Shown here: positions 48,283-60,896 of the stretch, one piece after another
Numbering within the stretch: the first letter of the stretch is position 1
Layout: each line of letters opens with the position of its first letter
NCBI GenBank assembly: GCA_002286715.1
Contig: NSJX01000005.1
Coordinates: 157,213 to 221,212, forward strand
Length of the DNA stretch: 64,000 nucleotides
Direction of reading: 5' to 3'
Source: Dentipellis sp. KUC8613
Taxonomy: Eukaryota; Basidiomycota; Agaricomycetes; Russulales; Hericiaceae
The notes under the pieces: generated by a model
Seen by the model: only the letters and a program-made list of their open reading frames with translations
The model's database searches: none
Told to the model about the DNA's origin: nothing
Made by a program: the position numbers and the translations under genes

Positions 48283-49219
48283 GTTGGGCGAGAGATAGTC
48301 GAAGGTTAAGAGGTTAGGATGGTGACAGTGGGGGCAGGCGGCACGGGTAATGGGGGGAGTTGGGTATGAGGGGAACGAAAGGGGAAGGCTAAGACGAGGG
48401 CGAGGAGGTGACTCTTGTACAAGGGCACAAGAGCGACGACGGGGAGGGAGGACGGCGGTGCGGTCCAACGAGAGGAGAGGCTGTGGATTAAGTACTCGAG
48501 CAATATAGCCGTCGCGGGGCTACGCGTCAATACATGCAAATACAGCCGCGCGGGCGCAGAAACGGCATTCCAGGTGGGCGGTCAGATGCCTGAATCTCGG
48601 CCGGGACGGCAGAGCATGCAGCGCGAACGCCCAAACGTGGGGATCACGAAAACCTTGTTCTCGGAAGGCGGCCTCGAGGGCCGATTAGTGTGGGAGAAAC
48701 CTGCCATGAAGTCCACGGGGTGCTGCACAGATATGGCCAGATGCGATTGTCCTAGGCGCCAGAACTGCAGCAACCCAGCGGGCAAAGGACCGCAAAATGA
48801 GACGGCGCCACAGAAACGGCCGGATTCAGGGCAGACTAGGGTGGCTCAGAATGTCAAAACGAAGCAGGGAGTGCGAGGACCTGAATAAGCTGGTGACCAG
48901 GTGGACGGGAGCGTCTGTGTACAGGTTGAGCGCTGGAAGAATTGAGGCAGTACGCAGAAGGTTCTTCAGAGCGAGAGCAGTGAAGAACATGTGGGAGGCG
49001 AGGCACGATAGCCATCGATGCGCGACGATTGTCGTAAGTTTGCACGTAGACGAAAACTGGAGGTTTGACGGATCACGGTTGAGGAGAGAAAGGACATCTT
49101 TCGACGTCGCCCCGTCCCACGCGTCCACACGTGTCGGCACGTGCTGGCGGTGGCGGCGCGAACTGTTCGCTCTTCGTTTGACCTTCAAGCTCAGCCTGCT
49201 GCAGCTCGTTCAGCCCCTC
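48283..49219. promoter_or_regulatory. Divergent intergenic, gene C / LEO1
   Basis: About 940 bases between the two start codons. It contains both promoters; ORFs inside it have no recognisable coding features. The part next to gene C is pyrimidine-rich on the minus strand, typical of a fungal leader. Confidence 0.4.
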
Positions 49220-51016
49220 ATGTCTTCTCTTGCTGGTGCTCTGGACCCACTGCCAACCCACCATCAAGTCGCAAGCGACGTTGATATGGCACCACCCGAT
49301 GACGCTTCGCTGCAGGCCGGTCTCGACGCAGGAGCAGCCCCTCAGGACGAAGAAATGGGCGATCTCTTCGGCGAGGAAGATGACGTTGACTATGTCAAGC
49401 ACGAACAGTACGTCCTCTCTTGCTCGCTCCCAACTAACCCAGCTTACGAGGTGCACGCTCCAGGGCCCAGAGCGCACCAGCCGCTCTAAGCGCCCCCGAC
49501 ACAAAGTCTCCCACACCGTCCTCTCCGCTTCCGGAGGGGCTGTCTTCTCCCGACCGGAGGCAAAGACAGGCCTTGGAGTACGAGGAAGAGGACGAGCCCA
49601 ATGAGCTCGTAGAACATCGTTTAGAAGCCGCCGTGGCAATCCCAAATGTCCCGGTGCCAAAAAGCTCGGATGACCAGGTGCGTTCTAGCGCCCTTCCGGG
49701 GCTTCAGCAGCCGTGCTGATCGCCACACATGACTAGCATTGGGTTATTCGGATGCCCAACTTTGTCAAGGTCGATTCCAAGCCCTTCCACCCAGACACCT
49801 ACATCGGCCCGGAGCACGAGGAGACGAACCTGCTCCAAGGAAGCCGGGAGCGCGACATGGGCATCAAGCTCACTGTGGAAAATACGGTCCGATGGCGCTG
49901 GGTCAAGGACCAAGACGGCCACGACGTATGCAGCGTTTCTAGAATCTCTGTTTCCCGAGTACAGCTGACACACTACCCCTTGCCGTTGCTTAGCGGCGGC
50001 AGTCCAACGCTCGTGTTATTCGCTGGTCGGACGGGTCTCTGAGCCTGCGTCTCGGAAAAGAGTACTTCGACATTAGCCAAGTCATCGACAACTCCGGCTC
50101 GACACACCGCAACGCGTTCGGCATGTCGGCCTCACAGTCTCAGTCGCAAGCAGCCCCACCCATGACGCCCTCCGCCTCGCAGACCCAGCCCCTCTCCCAG
50201 TCTCAATCCGGCTCGTCCTCGAGCAAGTCCCACGGCCTCACCTACCTCGTCGCGCAGCACAAGCGCGCCGAGATCCTGCAGGCCGAGGCTGTCGTGACAG
50301 GCTACATGACGCTGCGCCCCACCGACATGCAGTCGGAGACGCACCGGCTGCTCGTGCGCGCGGTCGGGCAAAAGCACAGCAAGGTCGCACGTCTCAAGAT
50401 GGCTCCGGACCCCGCAATGGACCCCGAGCGCGAGAAGCAGGAGCTCATGCGGCAGGCGGCCAAGAAGCCGCGTCGCTCGCGGGGCGAAGACGGACGCTCG
50501 TCCGCGAGTGCGCGCAGGCGGCGGCACTCGGCGGCGCGGCGGCGATCTGGAGAGGGCATCTGGAGCGACGACGAGGAAGAGGGCGTCGAGTCCGAGGAGG
50601 GCTGGGAGGAGGGCGGTGACGACGACGAGGGCACGGGCCGCAGTGCGAAGCGCAGACGACATGCCGACGCGGATGCCCGAGGGCGTGGCGACTATGAGAC
50701 GGACGACTTTGTGGTGGCTGATTCAGACGAGGAGGGCAACGGCGCGCATGGGGCGGACGCGTCGCCAAGCAAGCGACGAAAGCGTGCGCGTGACGGGGAT
50801 GCCGAGGAGGATGTGCTTGATAAGCTGGACAAGCAGATTGGCGAGCAGGAGGAAGAGCGGAGGCGCCAGCGGCGTGCTGATGGGAATCCCGAAGGCGACG
50901 AGGATGCCGAGGTCGAGATGGAGGTGGAGAGCGAAGAGGAAGAGGAGTTCCGCGTGCACCACACGGGCGGTGCGCGGAAACGCAGAATCGATTTCGACGA
51001 CGACGACGATGAGTAA
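49220..51016 (+). CDS. LEO1: Leo1, Paf1 transcription elongation complex subunit
   Basis: Leo1 works with Paf1 on elongating RNA polymerase II and promotes histone modification. The product starts MSSLAGALDPLPTHHQ, has an acidic segment (DEEMGDLFGEEDDVDYV), then the Leo1 core. That core includes LPVPKS-like VPVPKSSDDQHWVIRMPNFV, PFHPDTYIG, NTVRWRWVKDQDG, NARVIRWSDGSLSLRLG and KEYFDI. These are the family's signature strands. THGLTYL-like SHGLTYLVAQHKRAEILQAE and RLKMAPDPAMDPEREKQEL follow. The C-terminal third is a highly charged Arg/Ser/Asp/Glu tail ending DFDDDDDE. Four or so short introns interrupt the first half. It is complete and typical in length. Confidence 0.93.
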
Positions 51017-51327
51017 AGAGTGTGTTGCCATCGACGCATTTCATCATCGGCCCTTGTACGTCCAGTTCCCTGGCAATGTGCAGTTGCATCAATGCTTCAT
51101 GTTCACGCCGCGTGGCGTCCACTATTCAATTGAAACCATTGTCAGCGTATTTCACCACAATTATTCTTATCTCTGATCCGCGTCGTCAGAATTAATTCTA
51201 ATCGTCGCCATGTGTACTAAGTATACAGCTTTTGCAGTTCGAAAAGAACACTGGACAGCGCATCGGCATGGAGCATGGGCAAATGCGCACGCTCCTCCAT
51301 GTGCCACCTATCACTGCCGCGCTCACG
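51017..51327. other. Intergenic, 3' flanks of convergent genes
   Basis: About 310 bases between the stop codons of LEO1 and the ataxin-10-like gene. Nothing else was seen. Confidence 0.5.
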
Positions 51328-54093
51328 CTAAGCATCGCGCAGCACCCCGTCTTCGCCCCATGTGCCCATCGGTTTGATCGCGTCGACGACGGCCTGGTTC
51401 TCGGGGTTGTTGTGCAACAGATTCCGCAGCGCAAAAATCGCGTGTTCCCGTAAGTCTGCGACAACAAAGACCGTCAGCGATCATGTCCAACGCGCCGCGA
51501 GATCCAACCGCAGCACGCCCATCGGTGCCGCCACAGATCGCCCCGGGTGACAGGATGGCCATTCAATCGAAGGCTTATTCGAAAAAGCTCAAACGGTGAC
51601 GGCATGGAATGCAGCTGCGCCGCCATCACGAACGGGGGCCTGGAGGGACGACTTACAGGGATTGGCATCATCGATAACGCACAGGTTCAGCACCACTGGA
51701 ATACCGCCACACTGCCGAACGCGGTCTTGCGCTGCGCGAGAGCCGTGGGACAGTACGCCCAGCAGGCGCACCAGGTCGCGTTTCAGGTACATGAAACCCG
51801 TCGCGTCCACTGGGGCCGGCGCGTTGAGCGGTGATGTCGACGAGAGCTTGGAGGGAATCGCCTTCCCAAAGTTGAGGCGTGGAAGAAACAGATCAAGCAA
51901 CCGCAGCGTTTCTGGACGGAACGCATCGCATTCGGGGTTTAGCACGAACGCCAGCGGAGGGGTAAAGTAAATCAGCGAGGCGTTCAGGGCGTATCAGGGA
52001 ACGGTAAAGGGAAAGCGGCGGGCGGCGGCACCATTTCCTCGAGCTCACTCACCCCTCCGCCGCGTGCAATAGAGCCGCCCTACGGTCAGGAAGTCGGAGA
52101 ATCCCGCAGCGGGCGCCTACCGAGAAGAGAAGCCGTAGGAGAAAATGCTTACCTGTCAAGTCTTCAATGAATCCTCGCTCTGCGCCTCCCCCTTCGGATA
52201 TTCGGCTTTCCAGAACCGCGGTCTTTAACGTATTGCGCCCTGTGTCGACTCCTTGGCCTGCGTTATTTCCTCGTGATTGATGCCCCCCATTCTCAGCTAG
52301 GAGAAGAATCGTCACGAGGCATTGCGCGACGAGCACCAGGGCCTTGCAAACACTGGGAAGCTGCAGATCAAGAGCCTTCATCTCACCGCCGGATTCCTGC
52401 TCAGTGGGCAATGTCGCTGGAACAGCCCGAGCTTCTCCCGCCGTTTCCCGCTCACCCGCCGCACCTACAGCAAGCCGGATGGACTGCTGCGCAAACCCTG
52501 ACAAGGCCAGGAAGATCGAGGTGAGCTGTCCGCTCAGCTCCATAGTTGTGGACGTTTCCGGTGGAAGCATCGGCTGGGAGTGCAAATACGAATCTAGCAA
52601 TTTGAGGAGTGTTATTTGGGGTGGCGCAATGACTTCGTCTTGCCTTGTGACATAATAGGAAGGTAAGAACATGCGGGCCACGCGGATTGTGGGCAGTCAT
52701 GGGCGATTGTAGGCGACGTGAGGGTGCAGATCCCAAGAACGCGAGGGTGCGACTTACACAGCTATTCCATGGTAAAGTTCTCCAAACAAGCCTTGCTCAA
52801 ACAGGCTAGAAAAGATAGAGTACCTGTATGTGGACACAAATCCAGCACGGCACGTATACGGGACGCAAATGGAAATCGCAAAGACCAGGTTAGCGCCGAG
52901 CGCTCTGGAAAGTCATGAAGAGAATACGTACCCAAGTTCGAATACTTTTCCATGTTCATCGTCCGACGCGGTCGGCGCTTGCTCAATATCTGTTGAATCG
53001 ACATGTGCTTCCATCCAGTCCAAAATAGCCACACATATCCGTCCACCGGCAGCTGTCGTACTCAGTGCCTGCCTGCACCAAAGCCGAAGGACCGCGTGTG
53101 AGTCATGGCCATGTCGGATGTGTGATAACAGGATGGGGTGACTGGACGTACGCTCTTTCCCGACTGAAGCGTATACAGTTGAGTATGAGGACCAATGTGG
53201 ACACCAAGGTGCGTGGATCTCGCGAGGCGATTAGCCGTCTATTCTAGCAGTGATGGCTTGATTCTGTCAACATGCGATTATGAACGATGACGAGGCGCAC
53301 GTTAATATCGAATGTTCCACAGGAACGACTATATGAGCCTTCCACAGGCGATCCTGGAGTTCATCGTTTCCGGTGACAATATTTGAAAGCGTCTGCGTCA
53401 ATATCCGGGTTGCAGGGTATGCTAGGGAAGCAATTAAGCACATCAAGGGTTCAGCCTTCCAGAAAGGATCGAAGGACGCCACACAATAAGCGGCGCCAAA
53501 GGAAGCAAAGAGTTACTTACAGGTCTCCTCGTTTTCTCGAGTCCACGATGTATAGTATACGAGAAGTTGGCGAATATCTGGTCCTGTTGCGCTGCATGGA
53601 GGCGGTCATGAGGTCTTAGAATTTCTTTGTATTTCCAGCTGAAACTGAAAATGAATTGGTGGAGCCGACTGTGCTTACAATGCCTGTCTTTGGTTATGCT
53701 GGACCTCCGCGACGAGATTACGCGTAATCTTCGCTAAGCTGAGGACCAAGGAATGGACGGTCCGTGCATCGATGGTCCCCGCCAGGTCGTCGTCATCGTC
53801 AAGTGTCCGGACAAGCCGGCTGACGGTGCTCCACAATTGTCTGAGAGAAGGCCAGATGGAAGGATCTGCTGTACCTATACGAATTCTGCGACCCTAAGCC
53901 AATGGTTGTGAAGGTGATCAGGGCAAAGGGCACACCGTAACTGCTTGCTTGAGGCGAGGTCGGAGGAGGTGCTGTTGAGGGCGTGTGTCAGGGACGCGAC
54001 ATGCTCGGATGTCCGAGGGGCGGTATCCTCGAAAGAGGCAATAAGTTTGAGGAGCTGTTCGTTCCTAGTGTCGTCGGAGACAGACATGGGCAT
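51328..54093 (-). CDS. Ataxin-10/Ctr86 armadillo-repeat protein
   Basis: The C-terminal ataxin-10 domain is clear: FMYLKRDLVRLLGVLSHGS, RAAQDRVRQCGGIPVVLNLC and VIDDANP. It is joined across an intron to REHAIFALRNLLHNNPENQA, ending GVLRDA. This block is the conserved C terminus of human ataxin-10 and yeast Ctr86 (roles in cytokinesis and cell survival). The N-terminal exon reads MPMSVSDDTRNEQLLKLIAS; the middle exons are helical and Leu-rich, including VCKALVLVAQCLVTILLLAE, as in armadillo folds. About ten introns make the inner exon map approximate. It is divergent from VMA12 across 371 bases. Confidence 0.8.
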
Positions 54094-54464
54094 AGGAGGA
54101 GGAGCTCGCAGCGCCTGGGTTCTCTGGGAATGGAAGAATGTTACGGCAACGCATTAAGGGACGGAAAGCAGCTGACGGCTCAAAGACCCAATCGATGTGT
54201 TCCTGGATGGGACCGTAGGAGAGCGGAGCAAGTTGGGCGTGAACGCGCTCTCTTCCAGCTGTCAGCTATGACTCCTCGACGATTTTTGGTAGCAACAAAG
54301 ACGTGTGGACGACGACAACGACGACCGCGCACGACCGCGCCAACAGAAAAAATTGAGGCGCCGCGCGTCTGTCTCCGGAGTTGTCAGCACCAGCGACCGT
54401 GGCTCTCGCGTCCCGACGCGTCGGTCGACTCGCCACCACAATACCCAACCACTCACCAGACACG
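54094..54464. promoter_or_regulatory. Divergent promoter, ataxin-10-like / VMA12
   Basis: 371 bases between start codons. An in-frame ATG at 54381 could extend VMA12 by 28 residues; it was not chosen because the downstream start fits a usual leader. Confidence 0.45.
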
Positions 54465-55384
54465 ATGACCGCGGACAAGTTCGACGATGTAGACGTCTCA
54501 CTCGAACCCCAGCTTTTCGACGCACTTCGCCCGCTACCACCTTTGCTTCCCTCCAGTCTCGCCGATCAGCTTTCGCCCCATCTGCCATCGCGCGAGCATG
54601 ATGCATCTATCCCGTCGCCGTCGTCGATATCAGCATCAGCGCTAGCCTCCCCATCAGCAGCATCAGCGTCCTCAGAAGCGCGGGCAGCAACTATCCCATA
54701 CACGCTTCTTCTCTCCATCTCCAAATGGTCCCGTACCGCTGCTGGAGAGGCCGCTCTAGCGGCTCACATCCCACCTCTTGCTCCGCAAGCATACACCATG
54801 GTCTCACTGCTCGCTGGCACACGCACATCTCCCAATCGCAAATTTCCGACTGTTCAACGGAGGGATGATGATCACCGTATGCAAGAAGTAGCGCGTGGGG
54901 TGAACGACAAGCGTGCCATCATTGCAGTACTGAATGGCTTGCTAAGCGTCGGCGGAGCTGGCGCTGCTGCGTGGGTGGCAGCGCAAAGAACTGGGTGGAG
55001 AGATGAATGGGTGAGATCAGCTTTCACGGCCGTGTTAATGCCATCGAGACTTTGCTAACCGATTGCTTGCCTCCATGCGCGTTTCAGAAAGTGCTGTTCG
55101 CATTGCTTGCGGCGACCATTGTTGCCACATCAGAAGTTGTTCTCTACATTCTATGGGAATCACGCAGGTCTGGCACCACAGTTGCCAAAAGGCGTGTGCT
55201 CCGCGGCGGCCACCGTAAAAAGATTGACGAGGCCAACACTGCATCCTCCGACGTCGCATTAACAGGTGGTCCGCCGTCGAGTGATATCACGCCCGAGTCA
55301 GCCCTCCCTCAGGAACCGTCTTTGTCCGACGGTAAATTACGCCGCCGCGCAGCCCTCCCTGCGATCGGTTTTGACGAGGATTAG
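54465..55384 (+). CDS. VMA12: V-ATPase assembly factor Vma12 (TMEM199 family)
   Basis: Vma12 is an ER membrane protein that, with Vma22, assembles the Vo sector of the vacuolar proton pump. The first exon carries a cytosolic N terminus (MTADKFDDVDVSLEPQLFD), YTLLLSISKWSRTAAGE and QEVARGVNDKRAIIAVLNGL, which runs into helix 1 (LSVGGAGAAAWVAAQ). After one intron (GTGAGA...TTTCAG), helix 2 reads KVLFALLAATIVATSEVVLY. A basic and Ser/Pro-rich cytosolic tail follows (RRVLRGGHRKK). Two helices with a short loop between them fit the family. The tail is longer than in yeast. Confidence 0.8.
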
Positions 55385-55800
55385 CCACGTGCGACCCCTG
55401 CCGTCGTTTCTATTTTTTTGGGACTGCATATTGCTGTGTATATGAATTTGCTGTCTTTCGTACCACAGAGTCTCGCGATGCCGAAAAAAAAGGCCCGTGA
55501 GACTAACGTCAAGACGTCTGAGGGCACGTCGGTATTCAAACAGTGACGTTGGAAGGTTGTTGTTGATGAACCCGATACTCACAACCTAGTGGGGCAGATG
55601 CGGATCGCAGACTCATATTTTGCCGCTGAGCATCAGGTGTCTCCAACAGCATCACTTATTCCTCACTTATTCCCATTTCTCGAAGCATCGCTTCCCGTCA
55701 TCGCCTTTTCATCGGGGACGAGCATGCGCTACAGGGAATGATCAACAGTGGTCAGCCCTACAGCTCATCAAATGGTTCTCACAGCCAACGTATAGGCCAA
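55385..55800. other. Intergenic, 3' flanks of convergent genes
   Basis: About 415 bases between the VMA12 and BRAP2-type stop codons; no gene seen. Confidence 0.5.
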
Positions 55801-57921
55801 TCACTTATTTACTTTCTTCTTTCCTGCCTTTCTACGTGATGCCGTACTAGAAGCGGGTAATTCGATCGAGCCACCTGCTGCCTCGGTCTCTGGCCCCCCT
55901 CCCTCCTCTATCTTTGCTCTGGCCTCCAAGAAGAACATTACGTCCCTGAGTTCATCCTCCAGGTCGTTCACTTTCCCTTCAAGGGCAGTCTTCTCCTTTT
56001 CCACCTCGGCGGCCCTTTCCTTGGACTTCTCAAGATTCTTTAGAAGCCCCTCGCTGACCGCACGTTCTTCCCGCAACTCCTTCTCAAAATTCCTGGCAAT
56101 CTCCGCCATCTTTTCCGCCCTTCTCTCGGCCTTTGCCTTGTCCCTTTCCACCTCTGCCAACCGTTCGCTCTCTTCTTTTGCCCTCTCCGCCTTCTCCACT
56201 TTAGCCTCCTTCCTTTCTTTTTCCATGTCTCCCCCGAGCCTTTCCACCATCCTCTTCAAGTCCGCCACCTCCCCTCGGAGATCACCGATTTGCCCCTCAT
56301 AGTACGCCCGCTGTGAATCCAGCTGTGAGGTGAGAAGATACGAGTACTCGATACCGATAGCCTCGATCTTCTCTGCGCTCAGTGAATCCGCGGCGCTCGG
56401 CCCCCCGCCCGCCACGCTGCCGTCTCTGGCCGTCCCCGCCATGGACGCAGACGGCAGCTCCACAAGCTTTCCATCTGCCTTGTTTTGGATCAGGCGGTGG
56501 ACATAGCCGTCGCCGGCATAATCCCAGACACGTTGCGTCTCCAGCTCCAGCGCGTACAGATGGGTCGTGCGCTCGTAATGCGCCTGCGCGTGTGCACGGC
56601 CGTAGCGCCCGCATCCGACGTTGCCACAGATAAGACAGATCCACAAATTCGTAGTGGAAGCGCACTCGACGCAGCGGGAGACGCTCGGAGATGAAGGGTC
56701 GGCGAAAGGTATCGGTGCCGAGCGAGCCATGTTGGATGAGGAGGGGTGCGAGGTCCGGAGCGTTTGTGAGTATCTGCAGACAGGACACCTATGCCAAAAA
56801 TATGAGACGTCTATGGTATATGACCATATGCAGCTGCGAAGACGTACCGGCTATCGCCCCATTTGCTGAGACACATGCAGTGGAACGTGTGGGCACACGG
56901 CACCGTCACTAAGCCTGTAACGGCGGAGTCCATGCGCTCGAGGCACACAGGACATGTCGGCAGCTCATAAACCGGTGCTGCAGACGACCCTAGGCGCGAG
57001 ATTGCCAGGGATACGGAGTCCTCGGTGTCAATACTCACAGAGGATACGTGTACGACATGGCATGTCTCTGCCTAGATGGATAGATGTTTGTAGGAATTCG
57101 AAGCGGGCAGCGGATGGACAGAAGCATTGCTTTTACGTACCTCCATGGAATTGAACGGCTTCCCGTTGTAAGCCTCCGCAAATTCGGCAGCGTCCTCTGC
57201 CTTTCTGAATTTCATGAGGACAATCGAGCGGTTCGGTACAGAATCTCTGGTATATGGAACTTCCTTTGAGCACATGCACACTCTGATAAGGTTATATATG
57301 CCGGCAAGACGTACCGGAGTATTCTCAGATGCGCCATGCCTTCCGCAGCGGGAGCGACGAATGCGAGCAGGTCTGCAGGCATCATCCACGCTGGGACGGC
57401 AAGGATGCCAAGCATGACCCCGTCTGTCTCAGCGTTCTCGAGCATGACGCGCTTATAATTCTCGCCAGTCAGCTCGTCGCCGGAAGATTGGCCCTCCGTC
57501 GCTCCCTTCCCCGAGTCACGGAATAGGTGGATGACGCCGTCTGGCAAATTGGTAGAACCAGACTTCGTCCGTGTATGGGGTACGAAGTTTGCCGTAATCG
57601 TACCACCTCGAGGGACGTCAGATTACCGAGCCGGAACTGGGCGATGTTCCTAGCTGAGAATAACGCACCTCTGCCTTGCTGCTCCTTCTCCTTGTTTTTG
57701 CTCATGGTCTCGAAGTCCACCCAGTCGATTCGCACGGGTCCAAATCTGTAGTCTTTGTGCGCCGGATTGAATATGGCGTTCCTCCGCGTGGTAGGTTTCG
57801 GCGTCTGCGCTGGAAGGTGCTGCCACAAAGATGTGGGAATGAATGTGTCTGTAGGCTGCGGATGTGAGGTGGACGCGAATAGCTTGGGGTGTACGACGAT
57901 GCGAATGTGATATGCTCGCAT
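55801..57921 (-). CDS. ETP1: BRAP2/Etp1-type RING and ZnF-UBP ubiquitin ligase
   Basis: The N-terminal part starts [20 protein letters not shown] and carries the BRAP2 RRM-like domain ([56 protein letters not shown]). The RING follows: [39 protein letters not shown] and PVCRYSQ. The ZnF-UBP reads [38 protein letters not shown] and [16 protein letters not shown] long coiled coil rich in Lys/Glu closes the protein, ending in a basic tail ([11 protein letters not shown]). Family members bind nuclear localisation signals and act in Ras signalling (animals) or in ethanol stress and protein turnover (yeast Etp1). All zinc ligands are present. About six introns. Confidence 0.9.
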
Positions 57922-58082
57922 GGTATCTCAGGCACTGTACATGGTCTCTTCTGATTCCCAATATCCTAGAAAGTCGCGGTGAGTCGAGGCGTAAGGAACT
58001 TGGAAGGTGTAGTAGTAAGCCCGGTCGTTCTACCGCCGCGTTTGACCAAGACGCGTTGTTGTTCCGTATTTATTACCGTCTT
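57922..58082. promoter_or_regulatory. Divergent promoter, ETP1-type / Nudix gene
   Basis: 161 bases separate the two start codons, so the promoters overlap. Confidence 0.5.
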
Positions 58083-59137
58083 ATGTTCTCTCGCGCGCTC
58101 ACCACAAACGCGACCTCTCGTGTTCTTGCCCACCCGAACAATGCCTCTCCTCTCCTTTCCCTCAATACCCCGCTCACGCACGGATCCATCCTGCGGTTGA
58201 AGGATACTCTCGACAAAGCATACAAAGAGCAACCCACAGTTCAGGTAGACGCGCGAGAGAGGCACGCTGCGGTGCTCATCTCGCTGTGCAACGTAGAGGA
58301 TAAGCCGGGCATCCTATTAGAGGTCAGAGGGCAACTGAGGACACATGCCGGAGAGGTGAGGTGAGGAAATCGTCGACCGCATTGTGCGTCGCAACCCACT
58401 CACGGATGTGTATGGGCCGTACTATCCGAAGCTTTCCGGGAGGGAGGGTTGATCCTGTGAGTGGCTGCGGAATGGCATCGCTTCAACCCAGCACACATTC
58501 GCCGTATTGAAACCTTGCCAGACGGACCAATCCTTCGTGGCAGCTGCGCTGAGAGAAACGCACGAAGAAGTCGGCATACCCCCTAAACAGATTGAGATTC
58601 TAGGGCAGGTTGGCCCCGCCGAGCTGTCCCTGGGGGGCCTTCGTGTTTGGCCATACGTCGTGAGTCATCTCTCTTCAAGCCATCATGCATCGCCGTGCAT
58701 CTATGAAAGAACCCGTTTCACCGTCTTGGATTGTTTGCATCTAACCTAATTTCACTGCCACCCCGTAGGGCTTCATCTACCCGTCAGCTGAGGCTCGCGC
58801 CATCGCGACGTCCACTGACGCAGATCCGGATGCGCCTCTTCCTTCACTCCCCATGTCCTCTCTCAAGATATCACAACCCGAAGTCGCGCACGCCTTCCAC
58901 CTACCCTTCTCCTCGATGATCTCGCCCGCGCGACTGCGCACGCATCTCTTCCGAGGCGGAGCACCGTATTGGGCGATCACCGTATCCGACCTCGTGAGCG
59001 AGAAGAACGTCGAGTGGGAGAGCGACCCAAATAGCAGGGATGAAGTTGGCGGCGGGAGGGGCGGGAGGCTCGAAGTTTGGGGCCTGACAGGCTGGTATCT
59101 CTCGCTGTTCATGAAGGTACTGGGAATATACCGCTGA
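58083..59137 (+). CDS. CoA-type Nudix hydrolase (Pcd1/NUDT7-8 like)
   Basis: The start MFSRALTTNATSRVLAHPNN looks like a mitochondrial or peroxisomal presequence (Arg and Ser rich, no acidic residues). Exon 1 reads RERHAAVLISLCNVEDKPGI and LRTHAGEV. The next two small exons splice to SFPGGRVDPTDQSFVAAAL, followed by RETHEEVGI, giving a full Nudix box with the upstream Coenzyme A signature (LRxHxGEVxFPGG). The helix residues R-E and E-E that bind magnesium are present. A last exon has GFIYPSAEARAIATS, RTHLFRGGAPYWAI and VWGLTGWYLSLFMKVL. Likely reaction is hydrolysis of CoA or acyl-CoA diphosphate. The C terminus may use one more intron not called here. Confidence 0.82.
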
Positions 59138-59936
59138 CACCGTTGTGCTGTTATTCCTGCTTTTTCCGTGGTATTGGGTACGGTCGGTCCTTTCCATGGA
59201 TGTGCACCCTGCATCGCACCCCACGCACTGCGAGCTGTCCTGTCACGGATGCACCTGTTGTCGTACGCCTCCAAGGGCCTAGGGAATCTCTCCTGCTGGA
59301 ACACGGCCTCCTTCAGCCTTGCTTTATGACAACGACGCTATGCCGAACGCTATTGGAATCAACTTACGCATATTTAATAGACGCAATAATTCGTTGCTTC
59401 CTCGATGCCTAATGAGTAGCGGTATTGAAGTTGTGGGTGTCTGGGACCCCGTTTCTCAAATACTGCGTGCTGAACTCGAGCGCGAGTGCTACGGCTGACT
59501 GTACGTGCGCAGACGTTTATTGACGGCGAGAATAATAGTATTTCCGGCTTCACCTCACCCTCCCACTGCCAACGACCGTGCTCGTTCCAATTTCTCACCG
59601 GGATTGCGACGTGTTGCGTTGGAATGCCATCTCGCCACACGTGTTGAAAGCGCAACAGGATTCGGCGACGTAACAGCCATACGGTGGGTGCAAAACTCGG
59701 AACTGAAATCCGTTCTTACTGCTAATTCTTCCCGACTCCGAGCAGGCATTCGAAATCCTCCACCTCCATTTGAATTCGAGTAAGTAAATCGTAGACTATT
59801 TATACGGATGTCGTGGTACTGCAAGATCTTATTATCGAATAGACATTATACGGAGGCAATAGAAGTGAAGGTAAGTAGATCTCGAACACTGTTCTATTAC
59901 TGGAATCCTGAAGTACGTGTACGGGACTTTTTAGGC
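59138..59936. other. Intergenic between Nudix gene and gene A
   Basis: About 800 bases between convergent genes; no ORF with coding character was recognised. Confidence 0.45.
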
Positions 59937-60896
59937 TCAAAAAGGGGGAGTAACGTACGGCACATTCCTAGTGACTTGCAAAAGGGGCATCCAACTTCCC
60001 GAAGAAACGTGGATGACACCCAGAACGATAATCTCTTCGCGGGTAATTCCTCCGTGCCCATTGATCCTCCAGTCGGGGCTGGGACGCTGGAGATCCTCCT
60101 CTTTAGTCTTTAGCGGAAGGTCAGTGTCTCTCTACGGGTTAGAAGTATGCATCACTGACACTAAAGAAGTGGTCGACAGCGCGGCCAATGTGCTGAACGA
60201 GCCGCCTGAGGGTGATCGGTCTCTTGTTGGGGGTCTCGTCCTTGATCTGGATCTGGCGTTGCCAGTCTTTATAACCAAGCCACTGAGAAGACGAGAATGC
60301 AATGAATAATCGAAGTAAAATGTCCCGGCGAAATAGAGGTACATACCCCCACGCGAATCTGGGTGGAAGACTTGTTGCCCATGTCCGGCGACTCATCCAC
60401 TCGTCTCAGGGTGTTGATACGTCCCTGAATTGCGTCTGCGAGGGGCACCCCGACCATCCCATTGGAGTGGATGAAAAAGATCGGCAGGCAGAGCCGCGCG
60501 TTCGCGACATGGAGAAGTTGGTCCGCCTGGGTGTGAGGCCTCCAAAGCCTCTGGCGCACGATGCTTCCTACGGCCCAGTTGACCACGAAGTCGATGAACA
60601 GCAGGGCGTGGTTGTCGGCCGTCACAGAGCTGGGACGAGTTGCGAGATGGTTGAAATGGTAGTGGTATACCGAGAAGGAACCCGGAGAGTCCCAGGCTGC
60701 GCCGAACATGAAAGCAACCGTGTTGGGATTGACCTTGAGCAAGCCTGTTCCCAAGATATACTCTGCATCGTGAGGGCCGAAGGAATGGGTAATTATTCCA
60801 TCCATGAGTAGATTGGGCTGAGCGTTCAGCAACGTTAGGCACCGAATGCGACCTGAACTCGAAATACAGAGGACCTACCTGGCCTTGGAAATTCAT
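59937..60896 (-). CDS. Unknown protein, HVSxGSW family, tandem gene A
   Basis: Four exons splice to about 285 residues. A tiny first exon (MNFQGQ) joins NLLMDGIITHSFGPHDAEYI. The second exon continues VAFMFGAAWDSPGSFSVYHY, LLFIDFVVNWAVGSIVRQRL and LCLPIFFIHSNGMVGVPLAD, then GNKSSTQIRVG. The third begins WLGYKDWQRQIQIKDETP and has ITLRRLVQHIGRAVDHFFS. The last reads DWRINGHGGITREEIIVLGV, IHVSSGSWMPLLQVTRN. The introns before WLGY and after HFFS are in phase 0 and match those in gene C and gene B. No catalytic motif or membrane helix is evident. The stop is at 59937-59939. Confidence 0.78.
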